64,000 nt of DNA, taken from assembly GCF_035762065.1 (NCBI RefSeq), contig NZ_DASTPW010000015.1, positions 9,689 through 73,688 of the forward strand, read 5' to 3'. Shown one piece after another: positions 9,554 to 18,557 of the stretch. Source of the stretch: Methylibium sp035762065 (GTDB lineage: Bacteria; Pseudomonadota; Gammaproteobacteria; Burkholderiales; Burkholderiaceae_C). The notes under the pieces are model-generated. The model made no database searches. It was not told the DNA's origin and saw only the letters and a list, made by a program, of their open reading frames with translations. Position 1 is the first letter of the stretch. Each line of letters starts with the position of its first letter. A program made the translations under genes and the position numbers.

Positions 9554-10312
9554 ATGACCGGAGTCGACAAGACCTTGCTTCGCCACCTGCTGTGGATCGA
9601 CGGCAGCTGGGAGATCGAGGATTACCAGATCGATCTGCGCCGCCGGCGCTGCGACGTGTGGATCGGCCCGCAGGTCGAGCGCGGCTGGTTCGGCCGGCCG
9701 AAGGCGAAGTCGGCCGCGGGCCAGCAGCAGCACGTGTGGCAGCACGTCGCGCTCGGCGAGATCCGCTTCCACCTGCACGTGACGGTGCCCGAGGGCCGCT
9801 CGATCCAGGGCCTGCACTGGACCGGCACGGTCGGCGAGCCCTTCACCGCCTCGCTCGCGCAGCAGGTCTTCACGCTGTTCAACGAGGGGCTGACGCTGCA
9901 GGCGATCTGCAGCACGCTGAAGCTGTCGCTCAACGACGTCTGGCGCTACCGCTACGCGCTCGACCACGGGCGCGCGCGCGTGCAGAAGGCCGCTGCCTTG
10001 GCCGCGGCCGCGGCCGCCGCCCCGACGGCGCGCCGCACGGGCGATGTCGCCGCCGCGTCGCTCACGACGAGCGAACGCCCGGACAACGTGCCCGACGTGG
10101 CCGATCCCGTCTGGCTGCGGCTGGCCAGCGGCGAGCTGCAGATCGACATCCGCGTGCTCAGCCTGAAGCTGATGCTGACCAAGGTGCGCTCGCACCTGGA
10201 GATGATTTCCGACGACGAGGTCAAGCTGCTGAAGCTGCGCGATCTGCATCGCTACTTCGTCAAGAACGAGCGCGTGCTCGCGCATGAACTCCAACAACTA
10301 CGCACGGCATGA
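9554..10312 (+). CDS. Conserved-looking protein with central helix-turn-helix-like segment
   Basis: I do not recognise this 252-residue protein. The N-terminal third is Trp/Arg-rich with IDLRRRRCDVWIGPQ. The middle (about residues 108-133) reads as a sigma-like helix-turn-helix, with LTLQAICSTLKLSLNDVWRYR. An Ala-rich linker (about 147-165) leads to a C-terminal helical part rich in Lys and Leu. There is no signal peptide or membrane segment, so it is probably cytoplasmic and may bind nucleic acid. ATG 9554 has GGAGA 10 bases upstream; the longer in-frame extension to 9260 is Arg-rich and unlikely. The next gene starts five bases after its stop, so the two form a pair. Confidence 0.65.
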   Translation: MTGVDKTLLRHLLWIDGSWEIEDYQIDLRRRRCDVWIGPQVERGWFGRPKAKSAAGQQQHVWQHVALGEIRFHLHVTVPEGRSIQGLHWTGTVGEPFTASLAQQVFTLFNEGLTLQAICSTLKLSLNDVWRYRYALDHGRARVQKAAALAAAAAAAPTARRTGDVAAASLTTSERPDNVPDVADPVWLRLASGELQIDIRVLSLKLMLTKVRSHLEMISDDEVKLLKLRDLHRYFVKNERVLAHELQQLRTA

Positions 10313-10316
10313 CGCC

Positions 10317-11339
10317 ATGAACGCACGCCCTTCAACGCTGCGGCCGGCCACCGGCGCGCTGATGTCCGTCGAGGAAGCCTCGGTGCTGCTCAAGAGCGGC
10401 GGCTGCTTCTCGGTGGCGGCCGAGGAAGCGCTGCTCAGGAAGCTGCCGCGCGGCCGCTGGATCGGCGGCAGCATCCCCTACTTCATGGGCCAGGACGGCG
10501 GGCGCACGACGCGCGAGCTGGTCTTCGTCACGCCGCTGCCCGCCTTCGCCGGCATGACGCCGAAGATCACCGTCCACGACGCCGATGCGCTCGCGCGGGT
10601 GTGCGTCGAGGCGCCGGCCAACGGCTGGTCGCTCATCGTGATGCCGGCCTTCACGACGGTGCATTCGCGCTTCGCGCGGGAGGCGCCGCAGTACGAGGAC
10701 ATGTACCTGAAGCCGCTGGCCGGCTGGGTCGCGGGCATCCACCTCGACGATCTCGGCCAGAAGGTGCCGGTGGTCGTCAACGGCGAGACCGGCGGGTTCG
10801 AGACCGAGCGCGCGGTGGTCATGCACGTGCCGCTGCCCGACGACCACGTCGCGCGGCTCGACATCGTCAACCTGTTCCGCCAGGGCGAGGGCGACCGCAT
10901 CCGCTTCGGCGAATCGGGCTTCCATGCGCAGGGCTGCCTGGTCAACGGCCGGCCGATGAACTTCGCCGACTACGTGACGAGCCGCAAGATCGACTCGCGC
11001 CTGCCGCTGGTGGCCGACTACTCGGGCGCGATGATCAACGTCGCGATCAAGGCGATCGACGTCGCCGGGCAGCGCGTCGACTTCTACGCGCCGGTGTTCG
11101 ACGACATCGAGTACCGCTTCGCCGCGCCGATCGGCGACTACGAGCGCGCGCTCGCGAAGGCGCTGCCGCACGAAGACGGCAGCGGCCTCGCGTGGAGCTG
11201 CAACTGCGTGCTGAACTACCTCTACTGCGGGCTGGAGGGCAAGCGCTCGGCGCAGATCACCGGGCCGATGACCTTCGGCGAGGTCGCCTACCAGCTGCTG
11301 AACCAGACGATGGTGGTGCTGACGATCGACAAGCACTGA
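10317..11339 (+). CDS. Uncharacterised protein paired with the upstream HTH-like gene
   Basis: This 340-residue soluble protein has no signal peptide. It opens with SVEEASVLLKSGGCFSVAAEEALLRKLPRG and has WIGGSIPYFMGQDGG near residue 48 and WSCNCVLNYLYCGLEG near 295, where three cysteines sit close together. Similar proteins occur as domains of unknown function in proteobacteria; I cannot name the family with confidence. Start sites at 10284 (overlapping the upstream gene) and 10317 are both in frame; 10317 is preferred because it follows the upstream stop. The pair is followed by convergent hairpins and the glutathione peroxidase gene. Confidence 0.65.
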   Translation: MNARPSTLRPATGALMSVEEASVLLKSGGCFSVAAEEALLRKLPRGRWIGGSIPYFMGQDGGRTTRELVFVTPLPAFAGMTPKITVHDADALARVCVEAPANGWSLIVMPAFTTVHSRFAREAPQYEDMYLKPLAGWVAGIHLDDLGQKVPVVVNGETGGFETERAVVMHVPLPDDHVARLDIVNLFRQGEGDRIRFGESGFHAQGCLVNGRPMNFADYVTSRKIDSRLPLVADYSGAMINVAIKAIDVAGQRVDFYAPVFDDIEYRFAAPIGDYERALAKALPHEDGSGLAWSCNCVLNYLYCGLEGKRSAQITGPMTFGEVAYQLLNQTMVVLTIDKH

Positions 11340-11367
11340 GCTTGCTCGGTGCTTGCGTCGAGGCTGG

Positions 11368-11399
11368 CTTGGCGCAGCCAAGTCGAGGGCCGCAGGCCC
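11368..11399. terminator. Two adjacent hairpins between convergent genes
   Basis: CTTGGC-GCA-GCCAAG (11368-11382) and GGGCC-GCA-GGCCC (11387-11399) are perfect stems that share a GCA loop. They lie between a plus-strand gene ending at 11339 and glutathione peroxidase, whose minus-strand gene ends at 11426. They could end transcription in both directions, although no T-tract follows. Confidence 0.5.
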
Positions 11400-11425
11400 G
11401 GCCGGAGACACCGGCACGGAGCGGC

Positions 11426-11920
11426 TCAGGCCGGCGCGGCCAGCGCGGCCTCGATGTCCTTCTTCAGGGCCTCGGGCTTGTCGTTCGAGCCGTAGCGCTC
11501 GATCACCTTGCCGTCGCGGCCGACCAGGAACTTGGTGAAGTTCCACTTGATCGACTGCGTGCCCAGCACGCCGCGCGCTTCCTTCGTGAGCCACTGGTAC
11601 AGCGGGTGCGCGCCGCGGCCGTTGACCTCCACCTTGGCCATCATCGGGAAGCTCACGCCGTAATTGACCTGGCAGAAGCTGGCGATCTCGTCGTTGCTGC
11701 CCGGGTCCTGGCCGCCGAACTCGTTGCTCGGGAAGCCCAGCACCGTCAGGCCGCGCGCTTCGTAGGTCTTCCAGAGTTCCTCGAGCCCGGCGAACTGCGG
11801 CGTGAAGCCGCAGGCGCTGGCGGTGTTGACGATCAGCAGCACGCGGCCGCGGTAGTCGGCCAGCGGCACCGTCTTGCCGGCGATGCTCTGGGCTTCGAAG
11901 TCGTAGACGCTGGTGCTCAT
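11426..11920 (-). CDS. Glutathione peroxidase family protein (thioredoxin-type)
   Basis: A 164-residue cytoplasmic peroxidase that reduces hydroperoxides. The catalytic residues are visible: Cys37 in NTASACGFTPQF, Gln71 in FPSNEFGGQ, and Trp126-Asn127 in KWNFTKFLV. Cys83 in DEIASFC matches the resolving cysteine of the non-selenium, thioredoxin-dependent members, so thioredoxin rather than glutathione is the likely electron donor. ATG at 11920 has GGAG upstream. The gene is divergent from the receiver-domain gene, and the region between them contains several palindromes. Confidence 0.9.
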   Translation of the reverse strand: MSTSVYDFEAQSIAGKTVPLADYRGRVLLIVNTASACGFTPQFAGLEELWKTYEARGLTVLGFPSNEFGGQDPGSNDEIASFCQVNYGVSFPMMAKVEVNGRGAHPLYQWLTKEARGVLGTQSIKWNFTKFLVGRDGKVIERYGSNDKPEALKKDIEAALAAPA

Positions 11921-11967
11921 CGGGGGCTCCTTCCAGGGGGGCCGAGGGATGCTAGTTCGCTTGCCAC

Positions 11968-12073
11968 GGCGCACGGGTGCGCCGTATCCCTAGGGCGCAC
12001 GCGGTCGCTTCGCGCGGATCGGGATTGACGCCTCCCCCGCCGGCGTCACAGGATGTTGCAGACGGGTGCAACA
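11968..12073. promoter_or_regulatory. Palindrome cluster between gpx-type gene and receiver gene
   Basis: The 7-mer GGCGCAC or its complement occurs three times: GGCGCAC (11968-11974), GTGCGCC (11977-11983) and GGCGCAC (11994-12000), so the central arm can pair with either flank. Further right, TGTTGCA (12054-12060) and TGCAACA (12067-12073) form a perfect 7-6-7 palindrome. The latter has operator-like geometry. No regulator can be assigned. Confidence 0.45.
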
Positions 12074-12132
12074 GACGGGCGCGGGGAGCGCCGGCGGACC
12101 GGCCGCACCGGCCGGCTCTTCGGGGGGACGGG

Positions 12133-12930
12133 ATGAACACGCGGTACCGCGTCGCGCTGCAGGGCTTCGGCCCTTTCGAGCGCCGGGCGCTGGAAAGTTG
12201 TCTGCGGCTGACGAGCCGGGCGCCGGCGCGCTTCGAGCCCGCCGAGTCGCTCGACGCGGCCGACCTCTGCGTCGTCGACGGCGATCGTCCGCAGGCGGTG
12301 GACGAGGTCCGCCGGGCCGGCCGCATGGAGCGCGCGGTCTTCGTCGGCGCGGAGCCGCCGAGCGGCGCGATCGTCCACCTCGGCCGGCCGATCAACCCCC
12401 AGCAGGTCGTGCGTGCGCTCGAGACGCTGCTGCTGGCGGCCAGCACGGTCGCCGACCCCTATGCGCCGGCCAGTGCGCCGGCCGCTGCGCCCGACAAGCC
12501 GCGCGCGCCGGCGCGCGAACCCGCGCCGCGCCCGCCGCCGGTCGTGCACTTCCCCTTCGACGTCCTGGTGCTCGAAGGCCGCCACACCGCGAGCAGCCCG
12601 CTGATCGCGCAGCTCGACCGCGTCGGTTGCCGCGTCAGCGTCGCGCGCGACGACGACGAGGCGCTGCAACTCATCGCGCAGACGCCGGTGCGCATCGTCT
12701 TTTCCGACACGCAGATGCGCGGCGTCGACGGCATGGCGCTGTGCCAGCAGATCAAGTCGGCGCGCAAGGGCGCGCCCAGCGTGGTGCTGATGGCGCCGAA
12801 GGTCACCGCCAGCGACCGCGTGCGCGCGCAGCTGGCCGGTGCCGACGCGCTGATGGGCAAGCCGATCCCGGCCGACGACCTGCTCGAAGTGCTGCGCACC
12901 GCGAGCAACCGCCGGCGCCGCGCCCGGTAG
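12133..12930 (+). CDS. Response-regulator-like protein with C-terminal receiver domain
   Basis: The protein has 265 residues. An N-terminal part (1-100) looks like a degenerate receiver fold, with ADLCVVDGDRPQ. A Pro/Ala-rich linker (about 110-137) follows, then a receiver domain (about 140-262) with the phosphoacceptor Asp in FSDTQMRGVDG near residue 192 and the conserved Lys in LMGKPI near 242. The first strand ends in VLEG, so the usual acidic pair is reduced to one Glu. No output domain is present, and no histidine kinase is near. ATG 12133 has GGGACGGG upstream. The tail RRRRAR is strongly basic. Confidence 0.75.
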   Translation: MNTRYRVALQGFGPFERRALESCLRLTSRAPARFEPAESLDAADLCVVDGDRPQAVDEVRRAGRMERAVFVGAEPPSGAIVHLGRPINPQQVVRALETLLLAASTVADPYAPASAPAAAPDKPRAPAREPAPRPPPVVHFPFDVLVLEGRHTASSPLIAQLDRVGCRVSVARDDDEALQLIAQTPVRIVFSDTQMRGVDGMALCQQIKSARKGAPSVVLMAPKVTASDRVRAQLAGADALMGKPIPADDLLEVLRTASNRRRRAR

Positions 12931-13050
12931 CCCGGCGGGCACCGCCGACCATCGGGCTGCAGGCGCCGCCGACAATCGCGCCGCGGCCGCCACCCGGGCC
13001 GCGCCCGAGCCGCGCGACCCGCCGCGTCCGCCCTTGCGAAGTCCGACGCC

Positions 13051-14886
13051 ATGAGCACCGTCCTGCCCTCCGCCGGCCCGCGCGCCGCGCGCTCCGCCCC
13101 GCCTGCGGCCCCGCGCTGGGCCTGGCTGCCGCCGATCGGCACGTGGAAGTACTACGCGCTGCTCGCCGCGCTGGGCATCTTCGTGCTCGGGCCGCTGGGC
13201 GGGGTGACGGCCTCGTACATGAACTTCGCGATCGGCTTCTTCGTCGGCGGCCAGGTCGTCGCCGGGATCCTCGGCTCGACGGTCACCTTCGGCTACGGCC
13301 CCGAAGGCAAGCACGGCGCGAACTACATGCAGACGGCCGCCGCTTCGGTGGCCGGCATGAGCGCGATGGGCGTGCTGATCCAGGCGATGGTCTGGATGGG
13401 CCTGCCGCAGCCGCCGGTGTGGCAGCTGATGCTGTTCATGGGCTCGATCGGCATGTTCGGCGCCGGCGTCGGCATGCTCTACACGCCGATCCTGGTCGAT
13501 CGGCTGCAGCTGACCTTCCCCTCGGGCTTCGCGGTCGCGAACATCCTGCGCGCACTGACCGATCCGGCGCTGCTGAAGCGCTCGGTCGCGCGGCTGGGCG
13601 GCGGCATCGCCTCGGGCATCGCGGGCGGGCTTGCGACCGCGAAGGTCGCCGCACTCGGCGTGCTGGAGCTTTCCACCTCGACGCTCGGCGCCGGCATGCT
13701 GGTCGGCCCGCGCATCGGCCTCGCGGCGCTGACGGCCGGCTTGACCGGCTCGCTGCTGATCCCGACCTTCGTCTCGATCGGCTGGCTGCAGGCCGGCGAT
13801 CCCTTCCGCAAGATCACCTTCCTGATCGGCCTCGGGCTGATCATGGGCGCGGCGATGCTCGACATCGGCGAGCTGCTCACCGAGGCCTGGCGGCGCTGGC
13901 GCGCCTCCGCCCCGCCGGCGGCGCAAGCGCCGGAAGACGCGTGGAAGCGCATGAGCTACCCGCGGCTCGCGGCGTGGATCGCCTTCTGGGGCGCGATGGT
14001 CGTGACGCTGGGCGCGACGGTGCTGCAGCAGCCGGTCGGCTTCCTGCTGCTGGCCGTCGCGCTGGTGATGGTGTTCTCGCTGATCGTCGGCATCTCGCTG
14101 GGCATCAGCGATTCGGCGCCGATCTCGGCGGCCTTCGTCGCCGCGATCGTGCTGATGGCCGCACTCGGCCTGAAGGACCCGACTGTCGGCCTGATGGCCG
14201 GCGGCATCCTGCTCGTCGCCTGCAGCGTGGGCAGCGACATGCAGCAGGACCGCTCGACCGGCTGGCGCCTGGGCACGCCGCGCACGCTGCAGTTCCGCTT
14301 CCAGGTGCTGGGGCTGGTGGTCGGTGCGGTCGCGTCGGTCGGCTTCGCGAAGCTCTTCATGAGCGCCTACCCGGTGCTTGCGCTCGACCAGACCGCGATG
14401 TCCGCCGCCGAGGCACCGGCGCAATGGCAGTCGGCGATGACCTACAAGTTCGTGGGCGCGCTGCGCAGCCTCACCGACGACAAGCCCTACCAGCGCCACG
14501 CGATCCTGCTGGGCATCGCGCTCGGCTTCGCGATCCAGCTGCTGCGCAAGACGCTGTTCGCGACGGCCGCCTACCGGCGCTTCAAGCAAGGCCGCCGCGG
14601 CGCGGCGGCCGACTTCGTGCTCGACGCGGTCGTGCTGCCCTCCCCCTATGCCTATTCGTTCGGCAGCTTCTTCGGCATCGCGACCTCGGCCTGGCTCGCA
14701 GTCGGCGGCGTGGTGAGCGGCACCGCCGGCTGGATCGCCGCACGGCGCGGGCGGCGTGCCGAGGATGCCGCGCTGCCCGCCGACATGAGCACCACCTCGC
14801 TGGTCGGCGGCGGGCTGATCGCCGGCGATGCGCTGGCCGCGCTGGGGCTGGGGGCGGCGGGCCTGCTCGCGACGCTGGCGGGCTAA
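13051..14886 (+). CDS. OPT-family transporter
   Basis: This is a 611-residue polytopic inner-membrane protein with more than ten hydrophobic segments. Seen are GVTASYMNFAIGFFVGGQ near residue 51, STVTFGYGPEGKHGANYMQTA near 75 and TFPSGFAVANILRAL, which fit the oligopeptide transporter (OPT/YSL) family; members move peptides or metal chelates, and the substrate here is unknown. A short cytoplasmic N-terminal arm is rich in Ala and Pro. The stop TAA at 14884-14886 overlaps the TAG of a decayed gene on the other strand. It is transcribed alone, 120 bp after the receiver gene. Confidence 0.8.
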   Translation: MSTVLPSAGPRAARSAPPAAPRWAWLPPIGTWKYYALLAALGIFVLGPLGGVTASYMNFAIGFFVGGQVVAGILGSTVTFGYGPEGKHGANYMQTAAASVAGMSAMGVLIQAMVWMGLPQPPVWQLMLFMGSIGMFGAGVGMLYTPILVDRLQLTFPSGFAVANILRALTDPALLKRSVARLGGGIASGIAGGLATAKVAALGVLELSTSTLGAGMLVGPRIGLAALTAGLTGSLLIPTFVSIGWLQAGDPFRKITFLIGLGLIMGAAMLDIGELLTEAWRRWRASAPPAAQAPEDAWKRMSYPRLAAWIAFWGAMVVTLGATVLQQPVGFLLLAVALVMVFSLIVGISLGISDSAPISAAFVAAIVLMAALGLKDPTVGLMAGGILLVACSVGSDMQQDRSTGWRLGTPRTLQFRFQVLGLVVGAVASVGFAKLFMSAYPVLALDQTAMSAAEAPAQWQSAMTYKFVGALRSLTDDKPYQRHAILLGIALGFAIQLLRKTLFATAAYRRFKQGRRGAAADFVLDAVVLPSPYAYSFGSFFGIATSAWLAVGGVVSGTAGWIAARRGRRAEDAALPADMSTTSLVGGGLIAGDALAALGLGAAGLLATLAG

Positions 14887-15285
14887 GGTCCGCGCAGGGC
14901 GAACAAGGCCTGCTGCAGGTCGATCAGCGTCGTCGCGCGCACGCCCCTGGCGATCGGGAAACTTTCGCTGCCCGAATGCACGACGTGCTGCTGCGTCGCG
15001 CCGATGTCTTCACACGCGATGTGAAAGTCCTTGCCGACCGTGGGCGCGGTCGAGCGCTTGATCTCGACGGCCCAGCGTTCGCGGCCCGGCAGTTCGAGCA
15101 CCAGGTCCAGCTCGGCGCCGGCCGAGGTCCGGTAGAAGCAGGGCCGCGTGCCCGCGGGCGCGACGGCGAGCAGGTTCTCGATCACCCCAGCCTTCCCAGC
15201 TTCCGCCGGCCACCGGATGGCCGATCACGTCGTCGCCGAAGCCGCCCGCGCCGAGGTGGCATTCGCGGATGCGTCGAAGCCGGGC
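14883..15285 (-). pseudogene. Decayed DUF4143-domain ATPase C terminus with frameshift
   Basis: Read on the minus strand, the end of a DUF4143 domain is recognisable: GHPVAGGSWEG in one frame, then VIENLLAVAPAGTRP, FYRTSAGAELDLVLEL and WAVEIKRS in another. The two parts join only if one extra G is removed near 15186, where a run of four G lies. Upstream the frame meets TAG at 15286-15288, and the AAA ATPase part is gone. Intact proteins of this family are about 400 residues; roughly 130 remain. The remnant ends inside the stop codon of the OPT gene. It is a dead fragment, perhaps left by a lost toxin-antitoxin-like or mobile module. Confidence 0.75.
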
Positions 15286-15320
15286 CTACGCTTGCGCGAT
15301 CGCCATCACGGGCCCGTTCC

Positions 15321-18300
15321 ATGAAGCCGACCGCACCGCCACCGCTTTCGCGCCTGCCCTCGCCGCTCGCCGAGGAACTGCCTGTCGTGCAGGCGCATCT
15401 GCGCACGCTCGACGGCGCGCTGGACTGGGCCGAGGCCCAGGCGATCGCGCAGCCCTGGGTGCAGGCGGTGCGCGACGAGCCGGCGCCGTTCTGGGCGATG
15501 GAATCGCTGCTGCGCGAGTACCCGATCTCGAGCGCCGAAGGCCTCGCGCTGATGCGGCTCGCCGAGGCGCTGCTGCGCGTGCCGGATGCGCAGACCGCGA
15601 TCGCGCTGACCGCCGATCAACTCGGCCGCGCCGACTTCGAAGCCGCCACCGAGGGCGACGGCCCGCACCCGATGCTCGCGAGCCTCTCGGCCAGCGCGAT
15701 CGGGTTGTCCAAGCGCTTCCTGCCGCAAGGCGAGCAGCCGCCGGGCCTGTTCAAGCGCCTCGGCGCGCACACCGTCGTCGCGGCCACGGTGCGCGCCATC
15801 CAGTTGCTGGGGCGGCAGTTCGTACTGGGCCAGTCGATCGCCGAGGCGCTGGGCGAGGCGCGCGGCCGGCGCAAGGCCGAGCCGGCGCTGCGCTACTCCT
15901 TCGACATGCTCGGCGAAGGCGCGCGCACCGAGCGCGATGCGCTGCGCTACCTCGCGGCCTACCGCGACGCGATCGCGGCGATCGGCGCCGCCGCGAACCG
16001 CGGCGCCGGGCCGGAGGCGAACGACGGCATCTCGATCAAGCTGTCCGCGCTGTTCCCGCGCTACGAGGAGCACCAGCGCGAGCGCGTCTTCGCCGAGCTG
16101 CTGCCGCGGCTGCTGACGCTGATCGACGCCGCGGCGGCGGCCGACCTCAACCTCACCGTCGACGCCGAGGAGAGCGAGCGGCTCGAGCTTTCGCTCGACC
16201 TGATCGACGCCTGCGCCGCGCACATCGCCGCCCGGCACTCGAGTTGGCGCGGCTTCGGCCTGGCGATCCAGGCCTACCAGACGCGCGCGGTGGCCTGCGT
16301 GCACGAGGTGGCGCGCATCGCCCGTCTCCACAACCGCCCGCACGGCCTGCGCTTGATGGTCCGCCTCGTCAAGGGCGCCTACTGGGACGGCGAGATCAAG
16401 CGCGCGCAGGAGCTGGGCCTCGCGGACTATCCGGTGTTCACGCACAAGCACCACACCGACATCGCCTACCTCGCCTGCGCGCAGGCGCTGCTCGACCACG
16501 CGGAGGTGATCTATCCGCAGTTCGCGACGCACAACGCCGGCACGATCGCTGCGATCGCGGCGATGGCCGAGCGGCAGCCGGCGAAGTTCGAGCTGCAGCG
16601 CCTGCACGGCATGGGCGAGGCGGTGTACCGCGAGGTGATGAAGTCGCGGCCCCTGCCCCTGCGCATCTACGCGCCGGTCGGCGAGCACCGCGACCTGCTC
16701 GCCTACCTGGTGCGCCGGCTGCTGGAGAACGGCGCGAACTCCTCGTTCGTGCATCAGCTCGCCGATCCACGGATCGACGTGGCGCAGCTGCTCGCGTCGC
16801 CGCTGCACGCGGCCGGCAAGCCGGGGCAGCCGGCGCCGCGCGCGATGTTCGGCGCCGAGCGGCGCAACTCGGCCGGCGTCGATCTCAGCGTGCCGGCCGA
16901 GCGCGCGCCGCTGCTCGCAGCGATCGAGGCGCGCCGCGCGACCGGCGTGCCGGCGGTCCGCGAAGCGAGCGCGATCGACGCGACGATGCAGCGCCTGCAC
17001 GCCGGCCACCTGGCCTGGAACGCGCGGCCGGTCGCCGAACGCGCCGCGGTGCTCGAGCGCGCGGCCGATCGGCTCGAAGCCGCGCTGGCCACGTACTGCG
17101 GGTTGCTCGTGGCCGAAGCGCACAAGACGCTCGGCGACGGCGTGGCCGAGGTGCGCGAGGCGGTCGACTTCTGCCGCTACTACGCGCAGCAGGCGCGCGA
17201 GCAGCTCGCACCGCGCGAACTGCCCGGCCCGACCGGCGAGCGCAACACGCTGCACCTGCACGGCCGCGGCGTGTTCGTCTGCATCAGCCCCTGGAACTTC
17301 CCGCTGGCGATCTTCGCGGGGCAGGTGGTGGCCGCGCTGGTCGCGGGCAACGCGGTCGCGGCGAAGCCGGCCGAGCAGACGCCCGCGGTCGCGCAGGCCT
17401 TCGTCGAGCTGCTGTTCGACGCCGGCGTGCCTCGCTCCGCCCTCGCACTGCTGCACGGCCCCGGCGAGACGGTCGGCGCACAGCTCGTCGCGCACCCGCT
17501 CGCGGCCGGCGTGTGCTTCACCGGATCGACGCAGGTCGCCAAGCTGATCCAGCGTGCGCTCGCCGCGAAGGACGGCCCGATCGTCCCCTTGATCGCCGAG
17601 ACCGGCGGCCTCAACGCGATGCTCGTGGACAGCAGCGCGCTGCCCGAGCAGGTGAGCGACGCGGTCGTGCAGAGCGCCTTCCGCTCGGCCGGGCAGCGCT
17701 GCTCGGCGCTGCGACTGCTGTGCGTGCACCAAGGCATCGCGGACGGCGTGGTGGAGATGGTCGCGGGCGCCCTGCACGAGCTGCGGCTCGGCGACCCGGC
17801 CGAACTCGCGACCGACGTCGGCCCGGTGATCGACGCCGAGGCCCACGCGGCGCTGAGCCGCCACGTCGAGCGCCTCGAACGCGAAGCGCGCCGGCTCGCG
17901 CGCCGCGAACTGCCCGACGGCATCGAACGGCTCGCGAACGGGCGCTTCATCGCGCCGTGCGCGTACGAGATCGGGCGCGTGGCCGATCTGAAGCAGGAGG
18001 TCTTCGGCCCGGTGCTGCACGTCGTGCGCTGGGGCCCGGGCACCGCGGCGCCGGAGCTCGACGCGCTCGTCGCGCAGATCAATGCGCTGGGCTATGGCCT
18101 GACGCTGGGCATCCAGACGCGCATCGACTCGCGCGCCGAGCGCATCGCCCAGCTTGCGCGGGTCGGCAACGTCTACGTGAACCGCAACATGATCGGCGCG
18201 GTGGTGGGCGTGCAGCCCTTCGGCGGCGAAGGCCTGAGCGGCACCGGCCCGAAGGCCGGCGGCCCGCTCTACCTGCCGCGCTTCTGCGGCGAGCGGACGC

Positions 18301-18386
18301 TGACGGTCAACACCGCGGCAGCCGGCGGCAATGCGCAACTGCTGGCGGGCGACGAGGCCGTGGCCGTCGGCGCCGGCATGCACTGA
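15321..18386 (+). CDS. putA: Bifunctional proline dehydrogenase / P5C dehydrogenase
   Basis: PutA oxidises proline to glutamate in two steps using FAD, then NAD. The protein has 1021 residues. The PRODH barrel is shown by NDGISIKLSALFPRYE near residue 234, GFGLAIQAYQTRA near 312 and RLVKGAYWDGEIKRAQ near 348. The P5C dehydrogenase part has ISPWNFPLAIF near 654, the general base in IAETGG near 757 and the catalytic Cys in SAGQRCSALR near 794, ending in PFGGEGLSGTGPKAGGP. There is no N-terminal ribbon-helix-helix and no extra C-terminal domain, so this is the short, non-regulatory PutA type. ATG 15321 was chosen for its normal PutA N terminus; the open frame to the left is not coding. proC and a glutamate dehydrogenase follow downstream. 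Confidence 0.95.
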   Translation: MKPTAPPPLSRLPSPLAEELPVVQAHLRTLDGALDWAEAQAIAQPWVQAVRDEPAPFWAMESLLREYPISSAEGLALMRLAEALLRVPDAQTAIALTADQLGRADFEAATEGDGPHPMLASLSASAIGLSKRFLPQGEQPPGLFKRLGAHTVVAATVRAIQLLGRQFVLGQSIAEALGEARGRRKAEPALRYSFDMLGEGARTERDALRYLAAYRDAIAAIGAAANRGAGPEANDGISIKLSALFPRYEEHQRERVFAELLPRLLTLIDAAAAADLNLTVDAEESERLELSLDLIDACAAHIAARHSSWRGFGLAIQAYQTRAVACVHEVARIARLHNRPHGLRLMVRLVKGAYWDGEIKRAQELGLADYPVFTHKHHTDIAYLACAQALLDHAEVIYPQFATHNAGTIAAIAAMAERQPAKFELQRLHGMGEAVYREVMKSRPLPLRIYAPVGEHRDLLAYLVRRLLENGANSSFVHQLADPRIDVAQLLASPLHAAGKPGQPAPRAMFGAERRNSAGVDLSVPAERAPLLAAIEARRATGVPAVREASAIDATMQRLHAGHLAWNARPVAERAAVLERAADRLEAALATYCGLLVAEAHKTLGDGVAEVREAVDFCRYYAQQAREQLAPRELPGPTGERNTLHLHGRGVFVCISPWNFPLAIFAGQVVAALVAGNAVAAKPAEQTPAVAQAFVELLFDAGVPRSALALLHGPGETVGAQLVAHPLAAGVCFTGSTQVAKLIQRALAAKDGPIVPLIAETGGLNAMLVDSSALPEQVSDAVVQSAFRSAGQRCSALRLLCVHQGIADGVVEMVAGALHELRLGDPAELATDVGPVIDAEAHAALSRHVERLEREARRLARRELPDGIERLANGRFIAPCAYEIGRVADLKQEVFGPVLHVVRWGPGTAAPELDALVAQINALGYGLTLGIQTRIDSRAERIAQLARVGNVYVNRNMIGAVVGVQPFGGEGLSGTGPKAGGPLYLPRFCGERTLTVNTAAAGGNAQLLAGDEAVAVGAGMH

Positions 18387-18557
18387 TTCGCGGCGGCGCG
18401 CGGACGCAGTTCACGCGCCCGCTCGCTTCGCGCGCGGCGACCCGGCCGGGCGGTCGGGCTTCACGGCGCCCGCGCCGCGCGCCGCGGCGAATCGGCGCAC
18501 GATGCCCCGCAAGCCCGCGGCACGCCGTGTGCCGGCGCCTTGCCATCGGAGCGAACC

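Noticed and set aside
12066..15320. Open frame extending putA more than 3 kb upstream
   Set aside because: It crosses the receiver and OPT genes in a wrong frame and consists of Arg/Ala-rich nonsense; the true PutA N terminus begins at 15321.
15306..18383. Minus-strand open frame of about 1025 codons opposite putA
   Set aside because: Composition is Arg/His/Gln-biased and has no motif; putA on the plus strand has all catalytic motifs.
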